A stretch of DNA of 28,919 nt. Origin: Mannheimia sp041807705 (GTDB lineage: Bacteria; Pseudomonadota; Gammaproteobacteria; Enterobacterales; Pasteurellaceae). Made by a program: the position numbers and the translations under genes. The stretch is taken from contig NZ_JBGTYY010000028.1 in NCBI RefSeq assembly GCF_041807705.1, forward strand, positions 1 to 28,919, in the 5' to 3' direction. Positions 1 to 7,495 of the stretch are shown here, one piece after another. Within the stretch, counting starts at the first letter, position 1, and the number at the start of each line of letters is the position of its first letter. A model generated the notes under the pieces. It was not told where the DNA came from, ran no database searches, and was given only the letters and a program-made list of their open reading frames with translations.

Positions 1-66
1 TACGCCTGCTACAAACAGCTCTATGAGTTTATGTTGTTTGTACTGACTTAGACGACTTTTTCTCAT
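1..66 (-). CDS. IS1016-type transposase, N-terminal 22 residues (partial)
   Basis: The minus strand from 66 to the window edge encodes 22 residues beginning MRKSRLSQYKQHKLIELF. This matches, from memory, the N-terminus of IS1016 transposases of Haemophilus and relatives (ISXO2-like DDE transposases of the IS1595 family). Only the beginning is present; the helix-turn-helix continuation and the catalytic domain lie off the left edge, so intactness cannot be judged. The frame is open over all visible codons. It is transcribed away from the truncated transporter it abuts. Confidence 0.85.
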   Translation of the reverse strand, partial: MRKSRLSQYKQHKLIELFVAGV

Positions 67-117
67 AAGGTTATCTTAACCTAAATGGAAGTTTTAGTCG
101 TTATCTAGGACAGCCCC
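1..117 (-). mobile_element. IS1016-type insertion sequence (IS1595 family), terminal end only
   Basis: Read on the minus strand, the element begins at 117 with GGGGCTGTCCTAGATAAC, which I take as the terminal inverted repeat. A short leader follows, then a transposase start at 66. The rest lies beyond the left edge, so neither the other terminus nor the target duplication can be checked. The boundary at 117/118 is placed by the end of the GGGG repeat and by the point where the neighbouring transporter frame stops making sense. The family is assigned from the transposase N-terminus. Confidence 0.85.
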
Positions 118-433
118 TTATTTTATTGTGTGCTTAATTATTGCTGCCTTTATTATCTGCTTAACGGAGTTTACTTCAAATACTGCTAGTGCAGCCCTAC
201 TTGTACCGATATTTATTTCTATTGCAGAAGCATTGAATATTAATCCGTTAGGTTTTGCTCTGATAATCGGACTTGGGGCATCTTGTGCCTTTATGTTGCC
301 TGTAGGAACACCACCTAATGCCATTGTTTACAGAACAGGTTTGGTTAGACAAAAAGATATGCTCAAGTCTTATAAAATCGACTTGCTTTGTATATTAGTG
401 ATTGCCGGAATTGGTTACTGGTTCTGGTTGTAA
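118..433 (+). pseudogene. DASS/SLC13-family anion transporter, C-terminal fragment cut by the IS
   Basis: The frame ending at 431-433 encodes about 105 residues. They include a hydrophobic segment, the motif TEFTSNTASAALLVPIF, a second segment with GTPPNAIVY, and a last membrane helix ending in YWFWL. The SNT and PPNA motifs are typical of the second half of divalent anion:sodium symporters (dicarboxylate, sulfate or citrate). Upstream the frame crosses straight into the insertion sequence at 117/118 and meets TAG at 95-97, so the N-terminal three quarters are missing here. The 5' part may lie beyond the IS to the left, in which case this is a simple insertional knock-out. A GTG at 128 is the only candidate start, but a functional transporter from it is implausible. 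Substrate cannot be told. Confidence 0.85.
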
Positions 434-436
434 ATG

Positions 437-467
437 AAAATAGCCAAGTGATTACTTGGCTATTTTT
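437..467. terminator. Bidirectional intrinsic terminator
   Basis: AAAATAGCCAAGT and its near-perfect complement ACTTGGCTATTTT form a strong hairpin with a tiny loop, and a T-run follows on the plus strand. The A-run on the left gives a T-tract on the minus strand. It lies between the convergent transporter remnant (+) and the MetE-like gene (-) and can serve both. Confidence 0.8.
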
Positions 468-481
468 TTATAAAAAGGGAA

Positions 482-1624
482 TTACTTACCCCAAACTTCT
501 TCCGCAATTTCTTTAATTAAGTTTAATTTTGCCCACTGTGCTGCTTCAGTTAAGATGTTACCTTCTTCGGTTGAAGCAAAACCACATTGTGGCGATAAGC
601 ATAATTGGTTAATCGGCACAATTTGAGCCGCTTCTTTAATGCGTTCAATGATTGCATTTTTATCTTCTAAATCGCCAAATTTCGAGGTAATTAAACCAAG
701 AACTACCTGCTGATCTTTAATATGGCGTAACGGCTCGAATGTGCCTGCACGTTCGGTATCATATTCTAAGAAGAAACCATCAATACGGCATTTGCCGAAT
801 AGCGTTTCAGCAACAGGACCATAACCGCCTTCTGAGAACCAAGAAGAACGAAAGTTGCCACGACAAATGTGCATTGTAATAGACATATCCGCCGGTTTTG
901 CATCCACAATACGGTTTAATAATGCGACATAGTTTTCAGCAAGTTGAGTTAAATTAATACCTCTTTCTTCAAACTCTTTACGTTTGTTTTCTGCACAGAG
1001 TTGCCCCCAGCTTGTATCATCTAGCTGTAAGTTGCGTAAACCCATTTCATAGAATTTGTGCATTGCTTTGATATACGCATTCGCAATATCATCGTAGAGT
1101 TTTTGTTCATCTTGATATTGCGGAAGAGGTTGGTAATTTTCATCGCGAATACAGCAAACAAGGTGTAGCATTGTTGGTGCTGGAATAGTGAACTTAGTTG
1201 GATAATCACCTGCTGCTTCTTTTAAAATTTGGTAAGCATCGATAAATGAGTGATTGTCAGAGAAATCAATATCACCTACGATTTTCACGGTTTGACCTTT
1301 CGGTTTATGCCCAGTGAAATTTACATTAAAGACCTCTGTTTCTTGCCAGTCCATACCGTCAAGTTCAGCTAAGAAATCTAAATGCCACCAAGTACGGCTA
1401 AATTCACCATCAGAAACTGCTTTCACACCGTGCTGTTTTTGCAATTCAACGAGCTTTTTCACTTCTTGACGAGTTACTTCTCTGAGTTCCTCTTGGCTGA
1501 TTTTTTGCTGATTGAAATCTTCTCTCGCTTGTTTTAACGCATCAGTACGTAAAAAACTTCCCACAATATCATTGCGATAAGGGGCTTGAGTACGAATGGT
1601 TGCATCTGGAAATAATTTGCTCAT
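482..1624 (-). CDS. MetE C-terminal-domain-like cobalamin-independent methionine synthase family protein
   Basis: This 380-residue protein is a single catalytic (UROD/MetE-like) barrel. It matches stand-alone relatives of the C-terminal half of MetE (B. subtilis YxjG/YxjH type), not full MetE of about 750 residues with its N-terminal folate domain. The expected zinc ligands are all visible: H252 and C254 in MHICRGNF, E287 in FFLEYDTERAG and C347 in LSPQCGFAS. The family transfers a methyl group to homocysteine to make methionine; the methyl donor of stand-alone members is not securely known. The start is supported by AAGGAG about 6 nt upstream of the ATG. The gene is monocistronic between two terminators, with TATGAT as a possible -10 near 1665. 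No MetJ box array or SAM riboswitch was recognised upstream. Confidence 0.9.
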   Translation of the reverse strand: MSKLFPDATIRTQAPYRNDIVGSFLRTDALKQAREDFNQQKISQEELREVTRQEVKKLVELQKQHGVKAVSDGEFSRTWWHLDFLAELDGMDWQETEVFNVNFTGHKPKGQTVKIVGDIDFSDNHSFIDAYQILKEAAGDYPTKFTIPAPTMLHLVCCIRDENYQPLPQYQDEQKLYDDIANAYIKAMHKFYEMGLRNLQLDDTSWGQLCAENKRKEFEERGINLTQLAENYVALLNRIVDAKPADMSITMHICRGNFRSSWFSEGGYGPVAETLFGKCRIDGFFLEYDTERAGTFEPLRHIKDQQVVLGLITSKFGDLEDKNAIIERIKEAAQIVPINQLCLSPQCGFASTEEGNILTEAAQWAKLNLIKEIAEEVWGK

Positions 1625-1680
1625 AAATCACTCCTTGTAATTGTTGGTTATAAACGTTGTTAATCATAACAAAAATAGTA

Positions 1681-1721
1681 ATAAAAAGCCCTTCATTAGC
1701 TTATGAAAATTAATGAAGGGC
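1681..1721 (-). terminator. Intrinsic terminator of clpB
   Basis: On the minus strand GCCCTTCATTA pairs perfectly with TAATGAAGGGC across a 12-nt loop, and a T-rich tract (complement of 1681-1687) follows. It closes the clpB transcript about 185 nt after its stop codon. Confidence 0.8.
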
Positions 1722-1741
1722 AGTATGAAAATTTTTACTAT

Positions 1742-1881
1742 ACAAGCGGTTATATTTTGACAATTTTTTGCAAATCTCAGCCTTCTTGATAGCGCTAGCG
1801 TCCACGCTAGTGCTATTTAATATGTTTGCAAATTTTCTTGCAAAATTAACCGCTTGTAAGGTACGAACGAAGACGCTCGCA
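1742..1881. repeat. clpB 3' region: two hairpins interleaved with two opposed uptake signals
   Basis: From clpB outward the minus strand carries four elements. The first is a hairpin at 1862-1881 (TGCGAGCG, TCTT loop, CGTTCGTA, two G-U pairs on that strand). Then come an uptake signal at 1849-1857, a second hairpin at 1789-1816 (12-bp stem around the loop TCCA, one wobble) and an opposed uptake signal at 1742-1750. The two hairpins share a core of the form AGCG-TCYW-CG. The two uptake signals with their AT flanks are themselves inverted and could pair over about 110 nt. All of this lies before the terminator, so it would be transcribed as clpB 3' UTR. Confidence 0.7.
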
Positions 1882-1905
1882 CTATTGGTAGAGAGGGTAA
1901 AAATA

Positions 1906-4473
1906 TTATTGTGTTGCCACAATTCGTCCGTCTTGATAATCCACCGTTACAGGTTTATTTGGTACTAATTTACCGCTTAAAATCTGTTGAGCGAGTGGAT
2001 TCTCAAGCTCTTGCTGAATTGCACGTTTAAGTGGTCTTGCACCGAATAATGGGTCAAAGCCTGCATTGCCGATATGATCTAAAGCCGCATCGGTTACGGT
2101 TAGGCTATAACCACGTTCTGCCAAGCGAGTAATTAAGCGTTGTAGCTGAATGTTCGCAATCGAGCGGATATGGTCTTGTCCTAACGAGTGGAATATTACC
2201 GTTTCATCAATACGGTTGATAAACTCAGGACGGAAGTGGTGTCCAACAACTTCCATTACCATCTCTTTCACCACATCATAGCCCTTATGTGCATTCTCTT
2301 GAATGAGGTGCGAGCCTAAGTTTGAGGTCATAATCACAACGGTATTACGGAAATCTACGGTTCTGCCTTGCCCGTCGGTTAAACGACCGTCATCTAACAC
2401 TTGCAGTAAAATGTTAAATACATCAGGGTGAGCTTTCTCCACTTCATCGAGTAGCACTACAGAATATGGACGGCGGCGAACCGCTTCAGTTAAATAGCCC
2501 CCTTCTTCATAGCCCACATAGCCTGGAGGTGCACCCACTAAGCGAGAAACGCTATGTTTTTCCATAAACTCAGACATATCAATACGCACCATTGCATCAG
2601 GGTCATCAAACAAGAAGTTAGCCAATGTTTTGCTCAATTCTGTTTTACCTACCCCTGTTGGGCCTAAGAATAAGAACGAGCCAATTGGTTTATTCGGATC
2701 AGAAAGCCCTGCACGGCTACGGCGGATTGCATTTGCCACCGCATCTACCGCTTCATTTTGCCCGATAACACGAGCGTGCAATACCTCTTCCATACGAAGA
2801 AGTTTTTCTTTCTCGCCTTCCATCATCTTAGCAACAGGAATGCCAGTTGCTTTTGAAAGCACTTCCGCAATTTCTTCTTCGGTTACTTTGGTGCGAAGTA
2901 GCTGTGCTTCTGCATTTTTTTCGCCATTTTCGACCGCTTGTAACTGCTTTTCTAAGTTTGGAATCACACCATATTGCAACTCAGACATTTTCTCGAAGTT
3001 GTTTTCACGGCGGGCTTGATCCATTGCAATGCGAGCGTTTTCAAGTTCTTCTTTAATATGCTGAGTGCCAAGCAATGCAGATTTTTCTGCTTTCCAGATT
3101 TCTTCCAGCTCGGAATATTCACGCTCTTTCGCTGCCATCTCTTCGTCTAATTTGGCTAAACGCTGACGGCTCGCTTCATCTTCCTCTTTTTGTAACGCTT
3201 GGCGTTCCAATTTAAGCTGGATAATACGGCGCTCTAATTTATCCAATGGCTCAGGTTTAGAGTCAATCTCCATACGCAGACTTGAAGCCGCTTCATCAAT
3301 CAAATCAATCGCTTTATCTGGTAATTGGCGGTCAGATACATAACGGTGCGAAAGCGTTGCTGCTGCCACGATGGCTGGGTCGGTAATTTGAACGTGATGA
3401 TGGATTTCATAACGCTCTTTCAAACCACGCAAAATCGCAATGGTATCTTCCACCGTTGGCTCATCAACCAATACTTTTTGGAAACGGCGTTCAAGTGCCG
3501 CATCTTTTTCAATGTATTGGCGATATTCATCAAGAGTAGTTGCCCCAACACAGTGCAATTCGCCTCGTGCAAGGCTTGGTTTTAACAAGTTGCCTGCATC
3601 CATTGCGCCGTCTGTTTTGCCTGCCCCGACCATTGTGTGAATTTCATCAATAAAGAGGATAACTTGCCCTTCTTCTTTCGCAAGCTCGTTTAAAACCGCT
3701 TTTAAACGCTCTTCAAATTCGCCACGATATTTCGCCCCTGCAATTAACGCTCCCATATCAAGAGAAAGTACACGCTTGTTTTTCAAGCCTTCAGGCACTT
3801 CACCGTTTACAATGCGTTGGGCTAAACCTTCCACAATCGCGGTTTTACCCACACCCGGTTCGCCAATTAGCACAGGGTTGTTTTTGGTACGGCGTTGTAG
3901 CACTTGCACGGCACGGCGGATTTCTTCATCACGCCCGATAACAGGGTCTAATTTGCCCGCTTTTGCATGTTCGGTTAAATCAATCGTATATTTTTTCAAT
4001 GCTTGACGGGTTTCTTCCGCATTTTGATTATTCACGTTTTCTCCTCCACGAATTTGGCTAATTGCTTGTGTCAGTTTTTCTTTGCTTAAGCCAAATTTTT
4101 TCCATAATTTTCCTAAATCGCCATTATTCTCAATGCTTGCCAACACAAACAATTCAGAGGAAATAAAACTATCGCCAAATTGCTGTGCGAGTTTGTCAGA
4201 TTGATTTAACAATCTCACTAATTGCTGTGAAACCTGCGTGTTTCCACCTTGAACTTGTGGCAAGCGGTCTAAAATGGCTTGCAATTCGCTAATCAAAGTT
4301 TGTACATTGATATTTAATGCCGTAAAGAGTGGAGCAACAGAGCCACCATCTTGTTTCACTAACGCATACAGTAAATGAGCTGGTTCGATATAAGGGTTAT
4401 CTTTGCCAACCGCAAGTGATTGGGACTCCGCCAATGCTTCTTGCAGTTTTGTGGTCATCTTTTCAAAATTCAT
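1906..4473 (-). CDS. clpB: ATP-dependent disaggregase ClpB
   Basis: This 855-residue Hsp100 chaperone matches E. coli ClpB (857 residues) along its whole length. Order: N-terminal Clp repeat domain (about 1-145), first AAA+ module with Walker A GEPGVGKTA and Walker B ILFIDE, the coiled-coil middle domain (about 400-530, rich in E, K and R), a second AAA+ module with Walker A GPTGVGKTE and VVLLDEVEKAHP, and the C-terminal D2-small domain. It works with DnaK/DnaJ/GrpE in the cytoplasm to extract and refold polypeptides from aggregates. The start matches the family's MNFEKMT-like N-terminus. A second start at codon 147 (GTG) has its own ribosome site. A sigma-32-type promoter lies upstream and an intrinsic terminator downstream; the gene stands alone. 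Confidence 0.98.
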   Translation of the reverse strand: MNFEKMTTKLQEALAESQSLAVGKDNPYIEPAHLLYALVKQDGGSVAPLFTALNINVQTLISELQAILDRLPQVQGGNTQVSQQLVRLLNQSDKLAQQFGDSFISSELFVLASIENNGDLGKLWKKFGLSKEKLTQAISQIRGGENVNNQNAEETRQALKKYTIDLTEHAKAGKLDPVIGRDEEIRRAVQVLQRRTKNNPVLIGEPGVGKTAIVEGLAQRIVNGEVPEGLKNKRVLSLDMGALIAGAKYRGEFEERLKAVLNELAKEEGQVILFIDEIHTMVGAGKTDGAMDAGNLLKPSLARGELHCVGATTLDEYRQYIEKDAALERRFQKVLVDEPTVEDTIAILRGLKERYEIHHHVQITDPAIVAAATLSHRYVSDRQLPDKAIDLIDEAASSLRMEIDSKPEPLDKLERRIIQLKLERQALQKEEDEASRQRLAKLDEEMAAKEREYSELEEIWKAEKSALLGTQHIKEELENARIAMDQARRENNFEKMSELQYGVIPNLEKQLQAVENGEKNAEAQLLRTKVTEEEIAEVLSKATGIPVAKMMEGEKEKLLRMEEVLHARVIGQNEAVDAVANAIRRSRAGLSDPNKPIGSFLFLGPTGVGKTELSKTLANFLFDDPDAMVRIDMSEFMEKHSVSRLVGAPPGYVGYEEGGYLTEAVRRRPYSVVLLDEVEKAHPDVFNILLQVLDDGRLTDGQGRTVDFRNTVVIMTSNLGSHLIQENAHKGYDVVKEMVMEVVGHHFRPEFINRIDETVIFHSLGQDHIRSIANIQLQRLITRLAERGYSLTVTDAALDHIGNAGFDPLFGARPLKRAIQQELENPLAQQILSGKLVPNKPVTVDYQDGRIVATQ
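4033..4047 (-). promoter_or_regulatory. Internal ribosome binding site and GTG start for a short ClpB
   Basis: On the minus strand GGAGGAG (4047-4041) is followed after 5 nt by GTG (4035-4033), in frame at codon 147, just after the N-terminal domain. E. coli ClpB has a known alternative GTG start at the equivalent point (Val149), giving ClpB-delta-N. The Shine-Dalgarno here is close to ideal. Use of it is inferred from that precedent. Confidence 0.75.
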
Positions 4474-4545
4474 CTTTTCTCTCCCATACTTAAGAGTTCA
4501 TCGAAATAAGCTAATATTGTTTAGCTTCATCTTTAACGAAACTAT

Positions 4546-4573
4546 AAATGGTGTTTGTCAAGCACTTTTCAAG
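4546..4573 (-). promoter_or_regulatory. Sigma-32 (RpoH) type heat-shock promoter of clpB
   Basis: Minus strand: CTTGAAA at 4573-4567, a 13-nt spacer, then CACCATTT at 4553-4546. The sigma-32 consensus is CTTGAAA, 11-16 nt, CCCCATNT. The -35 matches in full and the -10 in all but one specified base. It lies about 75-100 nt upstream of the clpB ATG. clpB is a classical RpoH target. Confidence 0.85.
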
Positions 4574-4640
4574 TGAAAATGTAAAAAAGATCACAAAAAT
4601 AAATAAAATAACTCTCTATAGGTGGTTTAATGTTAAAAGT

Positions 4641-4654
4641 TTGATAAATATCAA
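4641..4654 (+). promoter_or_regulatory. FNR binding site upstream of ompW
   Basis: TTGATAAATATCAA is a perfect dyad fitting the FNR consensus TTGAT-N4-ATCAA. A TATAAT lies at 4708-4713, which would put the centre of the box roughly 70 nt upstream of transcription start, compatible with class I activation. ompW is FNR-responsive in E. coli. clpB is divergent but its promoter is about 70-95 nt away. Confidence 0.8.
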
Positions 4655-4707
4655 TTTACTTCTCTTTCACTTCATTTACACTTCATTTGCATTTACCTAC
4701 TTATGGG

Positions 4708-4713
4708 TATAAT
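4708..4713 (+). promoter_or_regulatory. -10 element of the ompW promoter
   Basis: TATAAT matches the sigma-70 consensus exactly. It lies 24 nt before the ATG at 4737, so the leader would be short. No convincing -35 sits 17 nt upstream, which fits a promoter that needs an activator such as the FNR site further up. Confidence 0.6.
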
Positions 4714-4736
4714 TTAATTTTTAAGAGGATATAAAA

Positions 4737-5384
4737 ATGAAAAAAACAGCATTAGCAATTCTTTTAGGTGGGATTTTATTAGCTGGCTCAGCAATGGCAC
4801 ACCAAGCAGGTGATACAATGTTCCGCTTTGGTGCGGTGAATGTGCAAGCAAATTCAGAATCGAATACAGTTACACCAGTTAAGGTTGATTTAAAAGTGAA
4901 AAACAACACTCAGCTTGGTTTAACCGCAACTTATATGTTGGCGGATAATGTGGGTATCGAATTATTAGGTGCAACGCCGTTCTCTCACAAAATTAACGGT
5001 AAAGTGCCTGCGTTAAACTTAGACTTAGGCAGAGTAGTAAGTTTAAAACAGTTACCGCCAAGTCTTTATGCTCAATACTATTTCTTTGAGCCTACTGCAA
5101 AAGTAAAACCTTACGTTGGTGCAGGTATTAACTATACTCGTTTCTACCACGCTAAATCAGTTCACCCAGCAGTTACTAATTTAGAGGTAAAAAAACACTC
5201 TTTTGCACCTGTGGCTAACTTAGGGGTAGATGTAAAATTAACTGATAACATCTACTTCAACGCAGCAGCGTGGTACACACGCATTAAAACAACGGCTAAA
5301 TTTAAAGCGTTAGGGTTAGATCACGAAGTAAAAGTGAAACTTGACCCAGTGGTATTATTTGCTGGTTTCGGTGTGAAATTCTAA
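4737..5384 (+). CDS. ompW: OmpW-family outer membrane beta-barrel protein
   Basis: The 215-residue protein has a typical Sec signal peptide (MKKT, hydrophobic core, AMA cleavage site before HQAGD at about residue 22). An all-beta protein follows with alternating hydrophobic strands. The OmpW hallmarks are present: an N-terminal GDTMFRFGAVNV strand, GIELLGATPFSH, the LPPSLYAQYYF-type strand, YVGAGINYTRFY, and a C-terminal strand ending in phenylalanine (FAGFGVKF), the BAM recognition residue. OmpW forms an eight-stranded barrel thought to let small hydrophobic compounds into the outer membrane. AAGAGGAT lies upstream of the ATG. It is monocistronic with a terminator 20 nt downstream. The FNR box upstream suggests induction without oxygen. 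Confidence 0.93.
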   Translation: MKKTALAILLGGILLAGSAMAHQAGDTMFRFGAVNVQANSESNTVTPVKVDLKVKNNTQLGLTATYMLADNVGIELLGATPFSHKINGKVPALNLDLGRVVSLKQLPPSLYAQYYFFEPTAKVKPYVGAGINYTRFYHAKSVHPAVTNLEVKKHSFAPVANLGVDVKLTDNIYFNAAAWYTRIKTTAKFKALGLDHEVKVKLDPVVLFAGFGVKF

Positions 5385-5405
5385 TTCCCTTTGATACTTA
5401 GCTAG

Positions 5406-5445
5406 AAAAAAGAGTGTTAATCTAACCATTAACACTCTTTTTTAT
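5406..5445 (+). terminator. Intrinsic terminator of ompW
   Basis: A 16-bp perfect stem (AAAAAAGAGTGTTAAT paired with ATTAACACTCTTTTTT) with a 6-nt loop and a terminal T-run, about 20 nt after the ompW stop. Confidence 0.85.
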
Positions 5446-5454
5446 TTTACAAGC

Positions 5455-5502
5455 ACAAGCGGTTAAATTTTTGCAAAATTTTACAGAAAAACAACCGCTT
5501 GT
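5455..5502. repeat. Inverted pair of DNA uptake signal sequences
   Basis: ACAAGCGGT at 5455-5463 with the extended flank TAAATTTTTGCA, and its complement ACCGCTTGT at 5494-5502. The two face each other across 30 nt between the ompW terminator and ilvD. Such pairs are the commonest intergenic arrangement of uptake signals in Pasteurellaceae and can form a stem. Confidence 0.85.
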
Positions 5503-5580
5503 AAAAAAATTACCGCTTCCCAAAAAATTCAAGTAGAATTAATCCATTTAACAAACACAACATAATATTTGGAGAAGATT

Positions 5581-7428
5581 ATGCCTATTTTACGTTCTGC
5601 GACCTCTACACAAGGTCGTAATATGGCGGGTGCAAGAGCTTTATGGCGTGCTACTGGAATGAAAGAAAATGACTTCGGTAAACCGATTATTGCGGTGGTA
5701 AACTCATTCACCCAATTTGTTCCCGGGCACGTTCACTTAAAAGATATGGGGCAATTAGTTGCTGCTGAAATTGAAAAAGCAGGCGGTGTGGCAAAAGAAT
5801 TTAACACCATTGCGGTGGACGATGGTATCGCAATGGGGCACGGCGGTATGCTTTATTCATTACCAAGCCGTGATTTAATTGCCGATAGCGTGGAATATAT
5901 GGTAAACGCTCACTGTGCTGATGCAATGGTTTGTATTTCTAACTGCGATAAAATCACTCCGGGAATGTTAATGGCGGCAATGCGTTTAAATATTCCGACT
6001 ATTTTCGTTTCAGGTGGTCCAATGGAAGCAGGGAAAACCAAACTTTCTGACCAGTTAATTCGTTTAGATTTAGTTGATGCAATGATCGAAAGTGCAGACC
6101 CAAATATCTCTGATGAGCGTATTGATGCCATTGAAAAACACGCTTGTCCGACGTGCGGTTCTTGTTCGGGTATGTTTACTGCAAACTCAATGAACTGCTT
6201 AACCGAAGCCTTAGGGTTAAGTTTGCCGGGTAATGGTTCAATGCTTGCAACACACGCAGATCGTAAAGAATTATTCTTAAAAGCAGGGCGTGAAATTGTC
6301 GAACTTTGCCGTAAATATTACCAAGAAGATGATGAAAGCGTGTTACCTCGTTCTATTGCAAGTTTTGATGCCTTTGAAAACGCAATGAGCTTAGATATTG
6401 CAATGGGCGGTTCAAGTAATACGGTGCTTCACTTATTAGCAGCAGCACAAGAAGCCGGTGTGGATTTCAAAATGGCAGACATTGACCGTCTTTCTCGTGT
6501 TGTGCCGTGCTTAAGTAAAATTGCCCCGAACACCAACAAATACCATATGGAAGATGTGCACCGTGCAGGTGGTATTATGGGGTTATTGGGCGAGTTAGAC
6601 CGTGCCGGTTTAATTCATCGCCACGTTAAAACTGTGTTAGGATTGACGATTGAAGAGCAACTTAACCAATATGACATTATCCGTAACAAAGACGAAGAGT
6701 TACACAAATTCTTCCGTGCTGGCCCTGCAGGTATTCGTACTACCAAAGCCTTCTCACAAGATTGCCGTTGGGATACCGTTGATGATAACCGTGAAAACGG
6801 CTGTATCCGCAACGTAGAAAATGCGGTAACTAAAGAAGGCGGTTTAGCGGTATTATTCGGTAACATTGCGGAAGATGGCTGCATTGTAAAAACTGCGGGT
6901 GTTGATGAATCTATTTGGAAGTTTACAGGTACTGCCATTGTGTTTGAAAGCCAAGAAGATGCAGTTGCAGGCATTTTAGGTGGAAAAGTAAAAGAAGGGC
7001 ATATCGTGATTATTCGTTACGAAGGGCCGAAAGGTGGGCCGGGTATGCAAGAAATGCTTTATCCAACCAGCTACTTAAAATCAATGGGCTTAGGCAAAAA
7101 ATGTGCGTTATTAACAGACGGACGTTTCTCTGGCGGTACATCAGGTTTATCTATCGGACACGCTTCACCGGAAGCCGCTTCAGGCGGTGCAATTGCCTTA
7201 ATTAACGATGGCGATACAGTTTCAATTGATATTCCAAACCGCTCAATCAATTTAATGATTTCAGACGAAGAATTGGCTGAACGCCATAAAGAGATGGAAG
7301 CTCGTGGCGATAAAGCGTGGCAACCTGTTAATCGCAAACGTGAAGTGTCATTTGCACTAAAAGTATTCGGACATTTTGCAACTTCAGCGGATAAAGGTGC
7401 GGTGCGTGATGTTTCGCTCTTAAAATAA
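5581..7428 (+). CDS. ilvD: Dihydroxy-acid dehydratase
   Basis: This 615-residue enzyme matches E. coli IlvD almost throughout. It dehydrates 2,3-dihydroxy-isovalerate and 2,3-dihydroxy-3-methylvalerate to the keto acids that precede valine and isoleucine. Iron-sulfur cysteines are visible at C122 (CISNCDKITPG) and C195 (CPTCGSCSG). Other family blocks are GHVHLKDMG, AVDDGIAMGHGGM, GGPGMQEMLYPTS and DGRFSGGTSGLSIGH. I chose the ATG at 5581 (MPILRSATSTQG) because E. coli IlvD starts there and GGAGA ends 5-6 nt before it; an upstream in-frame TTG at 5569 has no support. No other ilv gene is adjacent and no leader peptide was found, so attenuation control like that of ilvGMEDA is not evident. Confidence 0.98.
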   Translation: MPILRSATSTQGRNMAGARALWRATGMKENDFGKPIIAVVNSFTQFVPGHVHLKDMGQLVAAEIEKAGGVAKEFNTIAVDDGIAMGHGGMLYSLPSRDLIADSVEYMVNAHCADAMVCISNCDKITPGMLMAAMRLNIPTIFVSGGPMEAGKTKLSDQLIRLDLVDAMIESADPNISDERIDAIEKHACPTCGSCSGMFTANSMNCLTEALGLSLPGNGSMLATHADRKELFLKAGREIVELCRKYYQEDDESVLPRSIASFDAFENAMSLDIAMGGSSNTVLHLLAAAQEAGVDFKMADIDRLSRVVPCLSKIAPNTNKYHMEDVHRAGGIMGLLGELDRAGLIHRHVKTVLGLTIEEQLNQYDIIRNKDEELHKFFRAGPAGIRTTKAFSQDCRWDTVDDNRENGCIRNVENAVTKEGGLAVLFGNIAEDGCIVKTAGVDESIWKFTGTAIVFESQEDAVAGILGGKVKEGHIVIIRYEGPKGGPGMQEMLYPTSYLKSMGLGKKCALLTDGRFSGGTSGLSIGHASPEAASGGAIALINDGDTVSIDIPNRSINLMISDEELAERHKEMEARGDKAWQPVNRKREVSFALKVFGHFATSADKGAVRDVSLLK

Positions 7429-7444
7429 TAATACTGTGAAAAGT

Positions 7445-7480
7445 AATAAAGCCTCAATATTGAATTGAGGCTTTATTTTT
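7445..7480. terminator. Bidirectional terminator between ilvD and the MFS gene
   Basis: AATAAAGCCTCAAT pairs with ATTGAGGCTTTATT over a short loop, with T-rich sequence to the right and an A-rich side to the left. It serves ilvD (+); its A-rich side could also serve the convergent transporter gene. Confidence 0.8.
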
Positions 7481-7495
7481 TTGCATAGTTAGAAT

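Noticed and set aside
2630..4006. Several plus-strand frames of 70-130 codons inside clpB
   Set aside because: They are antisense to a strongly conserved gene and have no ribosome site or recognisable motif.
7071..7457. Minus-strand frame antisense to the end of ilvD
   Set aside because: Its composition follows from ilvD codons in reverse; it has no independent support.
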